DNA of 35,314 nucleotides, from the NCBI GenBank assembly GCA_944391625.1, contig CALXUG010000031.1, positions 1 through 35,314 of the forward strand, read 5' to 3'. The notes under the pieces are model-generated. The model was not told the DNA's origin. It did no database searches and saw nothing but the letters and a program-made list of their open reading frames with translations. The stretch comes from an uncultured Clostridia bacterium. Lineage in GTDB: Bacteria; Bacillota; Peptococcia; Peptococcales; Peptococcaceae. This document shows positions 15,794 through 23,661 of the stretch, one piece after another (position 1 is the first letter of the stretch; the number at the start of each line of letters is the position of its first letter). The position numbers were made by a program, and so were the translations under genes.

Positions 15794-17827
15794 TTAATTT
15801 TCTGCCAGTGCCTGATAAATTACGCCGCCTTCTACGTCTTTTGGCATTCTGTTGCCTACTAAGTGGCAGATGGTTGGCACAACGTCTACGTTACGAACAG
15901 GACGTTTCAGTACTTCGCCTTTTTTCAGACCGCCGCCGGCCATGATGCACAGGCAGCCTGCGGAATAACCATGGTTGTTTACATGACCTGGTGCATTGAA
16001 GTGTTCAAAACCAAAGTCTTTTCTCAGCTGGAAGAAGATATCGCCAACGTGTTCGCCGCCAACGCCCAGGGCTTCCATTTCATCTCTGGTGCAAGCAAAG
16101 GATACAACACGTTCACCGGATTTTGGATCACGATATGCATACAAATCGCTGATAATCTGCTGTACCAAATCATCATATTCTTCTGGTTCTACAATACCTT
16201 CTGGGTCACGGCCTTTCAGGTTTACATAGATGTAAGAGGTACGATGGTTGATGGCTCTTGTTTTGGTCCAGTCGATGGTCATAGCGCCATCGATATGTGG
16301 ATCCGGAATCAGTACGGTATAACCCAGTTCACTCATAACACCAGCGTTGATACCGGACAGTTCGCCGATACCAGGGTTTTCATAACCAACGGAACGTGGA
16401 ATAGCTGCATGGTCAGATGTGATAAATGCTGCTGTATCATCATCCACATATTCCAGTACCAGACCGATAAATTTATCGTTGATTTCGTAAATTCTGTCAA
16501 TATTGTCAGCCAGTCTTTCGTATTCTGGGTGAGCGCCTGGAATAGCCTGGTTGATATACCAGTGGTTGCACAGGTCGATGCTGTGCAGATGGATGTAGAA
16601 CAGCTGCCAGTCTGGGTTGGTTTCAAACAGGTAACGAGCAGCATCCATATGCCAGTCATTTACTTTATCAAAGGATTCCAGCGCAATGTCGTCGCCCACT
16701 TTGGTGTGACGGTCGAAGGAACCGAAGTAGCACATTGGACCTACGTTTTCCAGCATTTCTTTGTGCAGAGATTTTGGATAGTAGTATTCATCGTCATCCA
16801 AATCCATTACGTGACCGAAGTATACACGAGCTTCGGTGCCATCTTCATTGATGTCTACACCGCGCATATAGTATGCTACATTAACTGGTTCATCATCAAT
16901 ATTGAAGGTATCATAAATTGGTTTGGACCAGCTTGTTAAGGTACACTGACCTAATGGTTTGTCAGCTTTTTTGCTGGCATACAGAGTAAAGGTATCATAA
17001 TGTACGCCATCAGATGCTGTGATTAACAGATAACGACGTACCAGAGAGTTGTTCATGGTTACCAGACATTCTTTTGCGTTTTCTGGTACTTCAAAGCCCC
17101 ATTTGTCAGCTTTTTTGAATGGTGTATATAATTTGTCGATAGAGTCGGAGTTAGCCATTTCTTCTGCACTGAAGTTGTACAGTACAACTGCTGGGTGAGC
17201 ACTGCCTTTTTTGAAGTGGGATTCTGCAATTTTGCCCATGAATTCTTCCTGGGTCATTTTTTTGTCTGCAGCTGCTTCATTTTTTTCTACCTGTTCTTTA
17301 AATACAACGCAGTCGCCGGAAGCCTGGTTCATGCTGTGTGGTACTTCTTTGGTTGCTGGATAGCTGTCTTTCATAATAACTAATTTCTGGAAACCAGCGG
17401 TACTTCTTAAGAATGGAACTACACCGGTACCATCAATGATGATGTTGTTGCTGCCTTCTACACGGTTTGGCCATGCTTCGCAGTAGTTCAGCATGATCGC
17501 TTTTTTGTTTTCATCATTGAATGCTTCCCATACCAGTTCACTTTCAATGTTCATAGAATCCCAGTTGCTTTCGATCATGCTCAGTGGCTGACCTAATGTA
17601 TGGTTCTGGAAGCAGGTGATACCATGGGTTCTTGGGTAGTTACCGGTTGCCAGTGTGGTCCAGTTTGGTGGTGTACCTGCTGGCAATACGCCCAGCATAT
17701 CCAGGTTTTCTGTGGCAATCCCTTTTTCCAGTAATTTTTTCATGTTTGGCATTCTGCCTTCTGCAATCAGTTTTTTTACACGGACTGGGTCAGCACCGTC
17801 TAAACCAATCATCATCGCACGTTTCAT
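15794..17827 (-). CDS. alkaline-phosphatase-superfamily phosphodiesterase/nucleotide pyrophosphatase-like enzyme
   Basis: This is a 677-residue cytosolic metalloenzyme of the type I phosphodiesterase/nucleotide pyrophosphatase group. The N-terminal metal site is MIGLDGADP (about residue 6). The likely nucleophile is Thr in GTPPNWTTLATG, followed by NYPRTHGI. Later ligands are in HLHSIDLCNH (Asp and His), ITSDHAA (Asp-His) and the C-terminal NNHGYSAG (His). A large insertion (about residues 150-400) separates the nucleophile from the second metal site and makes the protein longer than usual relatives. The start at 17827 has AAGGAGG 8 nt upstream; the longer frame begins upstream of this site. 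Codon use is markedly biased to GGT, CGT and GCT forms, suggesting high expression. The substrate is unknown. Confidence 0.82.
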   Translation of the reverse strand: MKRAMMIGLDGADPVRVKKLIAEGRMPNMKKLLEKGIATENLDMLGVLPAGTPPNWTTLATGNYPRTHGITCFQNHTLGQPLSMIESNWDSMNIESELVWEAFNDENKKAIMLNYCEAWPNRVEGSNNIIIDGTGVVPFLRSTAGFQKLVIMKDSYPATKEVPHSMNQASGDCVVFKEQVEKNEAAADKKMTQEEFMGKIAESHFKKGSAHPAVVLYNFSAEEMANSDSIDKLYTPFKKADKWGFEVPENAKECLVTMNNSLVRRYLLITASDGVHYDTFTLYASKKADKPLGQCTLTSWSKPIYDTFNIDDEPVNVAYYMRGVDINEDGTEARVYFGHVMDLDDDEYYYPKSLHKEMLENVGPMCYFGSFDRHTKVGDDIALESFDKVNDWHMDAARYLFETNPDWQLFYIHLHSIDLCNHWYINQAIPGAHPEYERLADNIDRIYEINDKFIGLVLEYVDDDTAAFITSDHAAIPRSVGYENPGIGELSGINAGVMSELGYTVLIPDPHIDGAMTIDWTKTRAINHRTSYIYVNLKGRDPEGIVEPEEYDDLVQQIISDLYAYRDPKSGERVVSFACTRDEMEALGVGGEHVGDIFFQLRKDFGFEHFNAPGHVNNHGYSAGCLCIMAGGGLKKGEVLKRPVRNVDVVPTICHLVGNRMPKDVEGGVIYQALAEN

Positions 17828-17887
17828 TTTTAATTCCTCCTTGGTGTATTTCAATCACAATTTGCATTTTTATCTTTGTATCAGGGT

Positions 17888-17910
17888 GATTGTCTGCGCG
17901 CTTGACAATC
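17888..17910. promoter_or_regulatory. operator-like palindrome, LysR-box geometry
   Basis: GATTGTC (17888-17894) and GACAATC (17904-17910) are perfect inverted arms separated by 9 bp, and contain a T-N11-A core (T at 17893, A at 17905). It lies just downstream of the predicted phosphodiesterase promoter, suggesting repression or induction by the neighbouring LysR protein. Confidence 0.5.
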
Positions 17911-17927
17911 AAATTTTCTATGGTTTT

Positions 17928-17957
17928 ATTATAACCAGTGAAGAACAAAAAGGAAAA
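17928..17957 (-). promoter_or_regulatory. candidate promoter of the phosphodiesterase gene
   Basis: A perfect TATAAT (17928-17933) is spaced 18 bp from TTTTCC (17952-17957) on the minus strand. It lies about 100 bp before the start codon, with the GATTGTC palindrome between them. The rest of the 17958-18093 stretch holds short repeats (CCACAA/TTGTGG) but no gene. Confidence 0.45.
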
Positions 17958-18093
17958 CAGTTGCTTTTTCAAAAAACAAGGCCGCCACAACGGCAGATTG
18001 TGGACACCGGTTACAAAAACGCTGCCCGCACAACTGCAAATTGTATTACTGGCTGAAATCGCTTAAAATAGTCCTTTTTTTGTTATAAGAGCA

Positions 18094-18125
18094 TAAAAAA
18101 ACAGACAAACCATCGGCTTGTCTGT
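18094..18125 (-). terminator. intrinsic terminator after the amidase gene
   Basis: ACAGACAAGCC and GGTTTGTCTGT arms (18101-18125) form a stem followed on the minus strand by T7. It lies 33 bp past the amidase stop codon. Confidence 0.88.
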
Positions 18126-18157
18126 AACGTGTAATAGAAACAACGATCTATTTTTCT

Positions 18158-20122
18158 TTAAAATTGATTAAAATACTCTACAACACCGTCATAAATACCC
18201 TGCGCCAGTTTTTGACGGTAGGCGTCGGTGGCTAATAATTGTTCATCAGCCGGGTTACTTAAATAACCGCATTCCACCAATACTGCCGGATGATTGTTCA
18301 TGCGCAGAACATACAAATTCTTGGTTTTTGTTACAGATTTCTGCGCCGTACTGGTTTTTAAGCCATCTCGAATATGCTCTGCCAAATTCACTGACAAATA
18401 CTGCTGACTGTAAACCTTGCCGTTATAGGTATAGGATTCTGCGCCTGTAGCAGTTGTCTCGTTTTCTGTAGAATTGGCATGGATGCTGATAAAAATATCC
18501 GGCTCCACTTGATTATTCATCTCGATTCGCTCTGTCATAAACACTTTCTGCGTGCGGGACAATTCTTCCCGTGTCATAATCACAGTAGCGCCGCTTTGCT
18601 CCAACAGGTCGCGCAAATACACTGCCACATCGTAACCAATGTCTGCATCTGTCACATCCGGCATAGTCCTGCCCTGGCCGCCCGGATCACTGCCGCCGTG
18701 GCCCGGATCCAGCACAATGGTGCGGCCGGTCAAACCAGAACCGGTTTGATAGCAGCTCAGTGTCAGCCAGTCTCCATCCTGCTCCACATCGGCGTAACTG
18801 CCCAAAGGGTAGCCTAGAGTGATACGCACTTGATTGTTGCCTGCATCGCTGGCCTCCAAGGTAAAACCATTACCCTGACACCGGGTCTGGCTGCCCAATG
18901 TCACATTATCCAGCAATAACTGCAAAGTAGTGCCATCTACCTTCTTTATCGAGTAAGCATTGTTTTCGCCGTTTTTTAATGAGATCACCGTTTTTTTGCC
19001 ATTCTGCTGTACAGGCTGTAATTCCAGCTGGGTGCGCAAGCCTGTAGAGGTGTAATTGCTGCCGTCACCGATGGGTTTGCTGGCAGAAACCAGCCAGGAG
19101 GCAATCCAAACGGCGGCGCCATCTTCCATCTGCGTCTGATACCACACCTTACCATCGTTGTCTTTACTGCTGCCCATCACCTTCAAACTGTCTCCTCGAG
19201 CAACCTGACCCACTTGCTTGTGATTGGTGCCTGCACCGCTGCGCAAATTTACCACATCTCCAATTACATAAACAGTTGCCCCTGTTGAGATAGCAGCAGT
19301 TTCAGAATCGTTGCTTACGGTGCTGCCATTGCTGTTATCTGCACCGGTTGTCTGCGGTGTTACCAGCCAGGAGGCGATCCATGCCTTGATGCCACTGCTG
19401 CTCTGCACCTGATACCATAAAGCACCGTCCTGATCCAGACCGCTGTTCAGCACAGTCAGGGACGCGCCTTTTTGCACCTGGGTCACAATCTGGCTGTTGG
19501 TGCCTGCACTGCTGCGCAGATTAACGGTATCGCCGCTGACAATGACCACAGTTCCATTTACAGCACTACTTTCTGTTTGCGGCGCAGTGGTAGCTGCCGG
19601 CGTAATGACAAGGCCGGTTTGATTGTCAAAAGTATAGGTCCAGCCAAATTCATCCACCGCAAAACGCCAGGTCAGCGGAAAATAGGTGACATCGCGAAAA
19701 ACCAGCAAGGGGTATTCCTCTTTGCTGTTATCAATCTTCTTTCCATTTACCGTTATGGCAAAATCCGGCTGAACAGCCTGATAACTGCCTGCATTTTTAC
19801 TGCTGCTGACATAGGGCTGATACTGCTGCTGCGCCGTTTCTTTATCAGCCACAAAGGCAGCCTTATCAATGGTTAGCCCTTGCCCTTGCGACCAGACACT
19901 GGTCAAGCCCAACAGCTGGGCATCATAATAGGTCATGGGCACATAGGTAATATTTTTATACAGCAGTGACGGATATTGACTATATTCCTGGGAGATGGTC
20001 AAACCATGCAGCACCACAGGAAAAGTGGGTATGGTTACATCCACCTGCTTTTCAGCAGCGCTTGCACCGGCAGGAAATAACAAACAAGCAGATAAGCAGG
20101 CGATTACAAATTGTTTTTTCAT
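18158..20122 (-). CDS. N-acetylmuramoyl-L-alanine amidase with SH3b and copper-amine-oxidase-like domains
   Basis: This secreted 654-residue enzyme would cleave the muramoyl-L-alanine bond of peptidoglycan. A signal peptide (MKKQFVIACLSACLLFPAGASA) occupies residues 1-22. Copper-amine-oxidase-like N-terminal units follow to about residue 180. Two bacterial SH3 domains lie near 190-255 and 280-345 (VNLRSSAGTNS, VNLRSGAGTNH), and a beta-rich AMIN-like region near 360-450. The Amidase_3 domain is at about 465-650: IVLDPGHGGSDPGG, MTREELS, FISIHANST and VECGYLSNP give the zinc-binding and catalytic residues. The start at 20122 has AAGGA 9 nt upstream; an extra 14 codons before it lack a ribosome site. 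It stands alone, with a terminator behind it. Confidence 0.92.
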   Translation of the reverse strand: MKKQFVIACLSACLLFPAGASAAEKQVDVTIPTFPVVLHGLTISQEYSQYPSLLYKNITYVPMTYYDAQLLGLTSVWSQGQGLTIDKAAFVADKETAQQQYQPYVSSSKNAGSYQAVQPDFAITVNGKKIDNSKEEYPLLVFRDVTYFPLTWRFAVDEFGWTYTFDNQTGLVITPAATTAPQTESSAVNGTVVIVSGDTVNLRSSAGTNSQIVTQVQKGASLTVLNSGLDQDGALWYQVQSSSGIKAWIASWLVTPQTTGADNSNGSTVSNDSETAAISTGATVYVIGDVVNLRSGAGTNHKQVGQVARGDSLKVMGSSKDNDGKVWYQTQMEDGAAVWIASWLVSASKPIGDGSNYTSTGLRTQLELQPVQQNGKKTVISLKNGENNAYSIKKVDGTTLQLLLDNVTLGSQTRCQGNGFTLEASDAGNNQVRITLGYPLGSYADVEQDGDWLTLSCYQTGSGLTGRTIVLDPGHGGSDPGGQGRTMPDVTDADIGYDVAVYLRDLLEQSGATVIMTREELSRTQKVFMTERIEMNNQVEPDIFISIHANSTENETTATGAESYTYNGKVYSQQYLSVNLAEHIRDGLKTSTAQKSVTKTKNLYVLRMNNHPAVLVECGYLSNPADEQLLATDAYRQKLAQGIYDGVVEYFNQF

Positions 20123-20245
20123 AGCATTCATTCCTTGTATAATATTTTTCAAATAGTTTTGCAAATTATTTATGTACTCTCTCTATTATTCTACGCAGGA
20201 GAAACTATTGCAATACTTTTTTATCAATTTTTCTTTTTTATTGCA

Positions 20246-20283
20246 AATAAAACGGAGCAAGGCATATCTCCACCTTGCTCCGT
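20246..20283 (-). terminator. intrinsic terminator after the DUF3221-like lipoprotein gene
   Basis: ACGGAGCAAGG (20252-20262) pairs perfectly with CCTTGCTCCGT (20273-20283); a TTTTATTT tract follows on the minus strand. Confidence 0.88.
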
Positions 20284-20307
20284 TCAGACAGTTCAACCAA
20301 CTGAAAT

Positions 20308-20658
20308 TTATTCTGTTTCTTGATTTGCAGGAGTTCTCAATGTGATAGCATATACCGTATTAATCTGTAACGGATCGCTTTCTGCGATTTCTCCATTGTA
20401 ATACACAACAACCTCATCACCCACAGATACATCCGTAAAACTGTCCGTATTCTCCACATCCAAAGAAACTTCACAATTTGCACCGTTAGGATAACCGTCG
20501 TTCTCTATATAAATGATTATAGAGCTATCATAGACTTCTTCCACAATCCCGACAATGCTCGGCTCATTCTCTATGATATAGTCCATACTTCTATTGTTAC
20601 ACCCAACCAATGCCAACACCAATGTCAGTGATAAAATGATTACAAATATCTTTTTCAT
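20308..20658 (-). CDS. small lipoprotein, DUF3221/YobA-like
   Basis: This is a 116-residue predicted lipoprotein: Lys-Lys N-terminus, hydrophobic segment, and the lipobox LVGC at about residues 17-20, so it would be anchored outside the cytoplasmic membrane. The mature part is a small beta-barrel-like domain with GIVEEVYDSSIIIYI and VGDEVVVYYNGEIAESDPLQI. These resemble DUF3221/YobA proteins of Firmicutes, which have no known function. GAAGGAGG precedes the ATG. On the minus strand TAGACA-16-TATAGA upstream is a plausible promoter. It lies between degV and the amidase gene with its own terminator, so it is probably a single-gene unit. Confidence 0.75.
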   Translation of the reverse strand: MKKIFVIILSLTLVLALVGCNNRSMDYIIENEPSIVGIVEEVYDSSIIIYIENDGYPNGANCEVSLDVENTDSFTDVSVGDEVVVYYNGEIAESDPLQINTVYAITLRTPANQETE

Positions 20659-20830
20659 AGTAGTTTCCTCCTTCTATGGTGTGGTTCTATTGGTATAGAC
20701 ACAAAATTTTGGAAAATGTTTCACATCTATACTATACAGTATTTTCTTGTCTATTTCAATGTAAGCATTAAAAACGAGTAAATCTGGTTTTTTACAGGCT
20801 TTTAGCCAGCAACACTTATCTTGAAATGGG

Positions 20831-20863
20831 ACAAAAAGAACTGTGCCGCCTCAGCAACACAGT
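20831..20863 (-). terminator. intrinsic terminator after degV
   Basis: ACTGTG (20840-20845) and CACAGT (20858-20863) with extra loop pairing precede a TTCTTTTTG tract on the minus strand, about 30 bp after the degV stop. Confidence 0.75.
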
Positions 20864-20893
20864 CCGTCTTTTTATAAACACAATATTCACAAA

Positions 20894-21751
20894 TTATAAT
20901 TGATAAAATGCCATACCGACCGCACCCATTCCGATATGCGTTCCTACAACGCTGCCAATTTGCAAATAAACAAATTCATCACAATCAACATGATTTTGCA
21001 AACGTTCCACGATATACTCTGCAACGTCTCGATTATCACAATATCCCATGGTACAATACAATTTCTTGGACGGATCGATTTTTTCAGCTAAGATCGCAAT
21101 TAAACGCTCCAGGGCTTTATTGTCTTTATTGCCCCGCACTTTTTCATAGGCGCTGATTACACCATTGCTCAAATTCAAAACAGGCTTAATATTCAGTAAG
21201 GAGCCAAATAAATGACTGGCCTTACCGATTCGTCCTCCCTTATGCAGGTTGTCCAGAGAATCCAGTAAAAAATATAAATCCAGTTTTTGAATAATCACTT
21301 TAACGCTGTCCAAAATTTCTTCTACAGAATGACCTTCCTCAACCATCCTAGCTGCGGAAAGCACAACCAGACCCAAACCCATTGTTGCAGACCGACTGTC
21401 AAAATTATGCACGGCAACTTCCTGCTCCACCATACCGGCCGCCAACACACTGCTCTGGTAGGTACCGCTTAAATCGCTGGAAATGTGAATGGAAATAATA
21501 TGCTCCGCACCTTCTGCCGCCAGTTCCCGATAAACATCGGCAAATACAGCCGGTGAAGGCTGAGATGTGGTGGGCAGGTCTTTCATTGACCGTAAAATTC
21601 CATAAAATTCTTCATTGGTCAGATCGATTTTATCTTTGTAGGCAGTTCCTTCTATTAATACATCCAAAGGCACTACCTTGATCTGGTAGCGCTCTACCAA
21701 CTCCTGACTTAAATCAGCTGTACTGTCAGTCACAATTCTGATTTTTGACAT
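20894..21751 (-). CDS. degV: DegV/FakB family fatty-acid-binding protein
   Basis: This 285-residue DegV-family protein begins MSKIRIVTDSTADLSQELVE, the family signature; TSQPSP (about 63-68) and SSDLSGTYQSS (about 90-100) line the fatty acid pocket in FakB structures. FakB proteins bind a fatty acid and present it to the kinase FakA to make acyl-phosphate. The start is the ATG at 21751 with GGGAGGTG about 6 nt upstream; 13 upstream codons in the longer frame lack support. It follows fakA by 54 bp, which supports a FakB role. The acyl-chain preference cannot be read from sequence. Confidence 0.9.
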   Translation of the reverse strand: MSKIRIVTDSTADLSQELVERYQIKVVPLDVLIEGTAYKDKIDLTNEEFYGILRSMKDLPTTSQPSPAVFADVYRELAAEGAEHIISIHISSDLSGTYQSSVLAAGMVEQEVAVHNFDSRSATMGLGLVVLSAARMVEEGHSVEEILDSVKVIIQKLDLYFLLDSLDNLHKGGRIGKASHLFGSLLNIKPVLNLSNGVISAYEKVRGNKDNKALERLIAILAEKIDPSKKLYCTMGYCDNRDVAEYIVERLQNHVDCDEFVYLQIGSVVGTHIGMGAVGMAFYQL

Positions 21752-21805
21752 TTTGCACCTCCCTCTTGATAAAATGTCGCTGATACACATCTATGATTCA
21801 TCGCA

Positions 21806-23443
21806 CTATTCAACAGAAATCAGATAAGAATATACTGCCTGAGCACCGTAATACAATTCAAATTCTGTATCACCGTAGATGGACTCCAGATGTTCCAGCA
21901 AATCATTGGCTGCCTGTTCTGTAACATCTGCGCCATAGTATAATGTTACCAGCTCAGCATCATCAATCTCCATAGCTACTAACACGTCGTCAATCAGCTG
22001 CTGCATATCATCGCCCACTGCTTTAATTTTTCCTTCTACGATGCCCAACAGCTGGCCTTCATGAATAGAAAATTCATCAATGGAAGTATCCCGCACTGCG
22101 TAGGTAACTTCAGCAGAGCGCACATACTGCATAGATTCAGCCATGGCTTCTGCGGTTTCTTCTATCTCGCCTTCACTGTCATAAGCCATCAGCGCAGCAA
22201 TTCCCTGCGGAATGGTGCGGCTGGCTACTACTTGAACCTGCGCCTGCTTGCTCATTTTTGCAGCCTGATCAGCGGCCATAATAATGTTTTTGTTGTTTGG
22301 CAGCAAAATAACCTGGTCGGCATTTACTTTTTCGATTGCTTTGATAAAATCCTCGGTGCTGGGGTTCATCGTCTGTCCTCCGGTGATAACATAATCCACA
22401 CCAAGGCTGGTGAAGATTTCCTGAATCCCTTCTCCGGCACTGACTGCAATGACTGCCAGATGCTTATGCTCAGCAACAGGTTCTTCCTCACTGGCTACGC
22501 CAAACCGTTCACTCTGTGCTTTCATATTCTCAATTTTAATATCATTCAAGTCCCCAAATGCTCCGAAATACTCCAGCACCTGTCCGGGATGATTGGTGTG
22601 CACATGTATTTTTGTAATATCTCCTGTGCTCACCACCAGGGTGCAGTCACCCAAACCTGCCAGATATGCACGGGCGGCTTCCACATCTACCTGTTGTTTC
22701 CCCCGCACGATCAATTCGGTACAATATTGAAATGTGATTTGATCGGGATGGATATGGTATTCCGGGTAATCATTTTCTACAACCGCTTCCTGTTTTGACT
22801 CAGCTGTAAAATCAGTCTGACCTGTCAAACCGGCCAACATGCCTTCCACTACAGTCAAAAGACCTTTTGCACCGGCATCCACAACACCGGCCTGTTTCAA
22901 AACAGGTAAAATTTCCGGTGTCCGCTCCAAACTGCGGTAGCCTTCTGCCAGATAGGCTTGCAAGCAGTCCTCAATGGTAAACTGCTCCTGGTATACAGCA
23001 GTCAGATGCTCACTTGCCTCTCTGCACACCGTCAAAATAGTCCCTTCCTGCGGTTTTACCACTGCCTTATAAGCAGATTCCACACCGCCGGCAAATCCTT
23101 CCACAAAACTTTTTGCATCAGCCGAATTGCCTTTTGTGATAAACACTTTGGCAATACCGCCCAAAATCTGCGACAAAATGACACCGGAATTTCCCCGCGC
23201 ACCCATCAGCGCACCATATGCCATCTGTTCTGCAACTTTGGCCACTGTAACTTCATTTTCCGGAATCTGTCCCAAAAAACGAGCAACCGAATTTAATGTC
23301 AAAGACATATTGGTTCCTGTATCGCCATCGGGCACAGGGAACACATTTAAGCTGTCAATCGAAGCTTTATCTGCATTCAATTTATTTACACCGGCCAAAA
23401 CCATATTCATAAATAATTTTCCATCAATATGCATATCATTCAC
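21806..23443 (-). CDS. fakA: fatty acid kinase catalytic subunit (DAK2 domain, FakA/YloV)
   Basis: This 545-residue protein has the three-part FakA layout. The N-terminal DAK2 kinase domain (about residues 1-200) contains NVFPVPDGDTGTNMSLTL and GARGNSGVILSQ. A middle domain (about 235-320) contains STGDITKIHVHTNHPG. A C-terminal DegV-like domain (about 330-545) contains GGQTMNPSTEDF and LLPNNKNIIMAA. FakA phosphorylates fatty acids held by FakB, feeding exogenous lipids into phospholipid synthesis. GAGGAGG is about 10 nt upstream of the first ATG; a second ATG three codons later is an alternative. In many Firmicutes an asp23-family gene precedes fakA; none does here. Confidence 0.93.
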   Translation of the reverse strand: MNDMHIDGKLFMNMVLAGVNKLNADKASIDSLNVFPVPDGDTGTNMSLTLNSVARFLGQIPENEVTVAKVAEQMAYGALMGARGNSGVILSQILGGIAKVFITKGNSADAKSFVEGFAGGVESAYKAVVKPQEGTILTVCREASEHLTAVYQEQFTIEDCLQAYLAEGYRSLERTPEILPVLKQAGVVDAGAKGLLTVVEGMLAGLTGQTDFTAESKQEAVVENDYPEYHIHPDQITFQYCTELIVRGKQQVDVEAARAYLAGLGDCTLVVSTGDITKIHVHTNHPGQVLEYFGAFGDLNDIKIENMKAQSERFGVASEEEPVAEHKHLAVIAVSAGEGIQEIFTSLGVDYVITGGQTMNPSTEDFIKAIEKVNADQVILLPNNKNIIMAADQAAKMSKQAQVQVVASRTIPQGIAALMAYDSEGEIEETAEAMAESMQYVRSAEVTYAVRDTSIDEFSIHEGQLLGIVEGKIKAVGDDMQQLIDDVLVAMEIDDAELVTLYYGADVTEQAANDLLEHLESIYGDTEFELYYGAQAVYSYLISVE

Positions 23444-23480
23444 TGCAAGATCCTCCTCGTTTTACCGATAAATCCATCTT

Positions 23481-23512
23481 ATAATGATACATCATTATGA
23501 AGAACTTTGCAA
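23481..23512 (-). promoter_or_regulatory. fakA promoter overlapping an 18-bp palindrome
   Basis: TTGCAA (23507-23512) and TATCAT (23484-23489) are spaced 17 bp on the minus strand. The -10 lies inside ATAATGATACATCATTAT (23481-23498), a perfect 18-bp palindrome and a good candidate operator for the fakA-degV operon. Confidence 0.6.
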
Positions 23513-23561
23513 ATTTTATCTCTGATTTCCTGAAAAATTTTTCTATATCCACTATAACGAT

Positions 23562-23601
23562 AAAAAAATACAGACGGTACACAAATTGCCCTGTACCGTC
23601 T
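23562..23601 (-). terminator. intrinsic terminator after the acetyltransferase gene
   Basis: AGACGGTAC (23572-23580) pairs with GTACCGTCT (23593-23601) and is followed on the minus strand by GTATTTTTTTA. Confidence 0.85.
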
Positions 23602-23661
23602 TAAAACTATCCGTTTCCATATAAATCTGCCAACGGGAAAAGCATCCTGCATCTGCTGTTT

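Noticed and set aside
15863-16939. 358-residue plus-strand frame opposite the phosphodiesterase gene
   Set aside because: It is a by-product of the biased codons of the minus-strand gene; no start site or recognisable domain.
17855-18093. Small protein gene between the phosphodiesterase and amidase genes
   Set aside because: Frames on both strands lack ribosome sites; the region is better explained as promoter and operator sequence.
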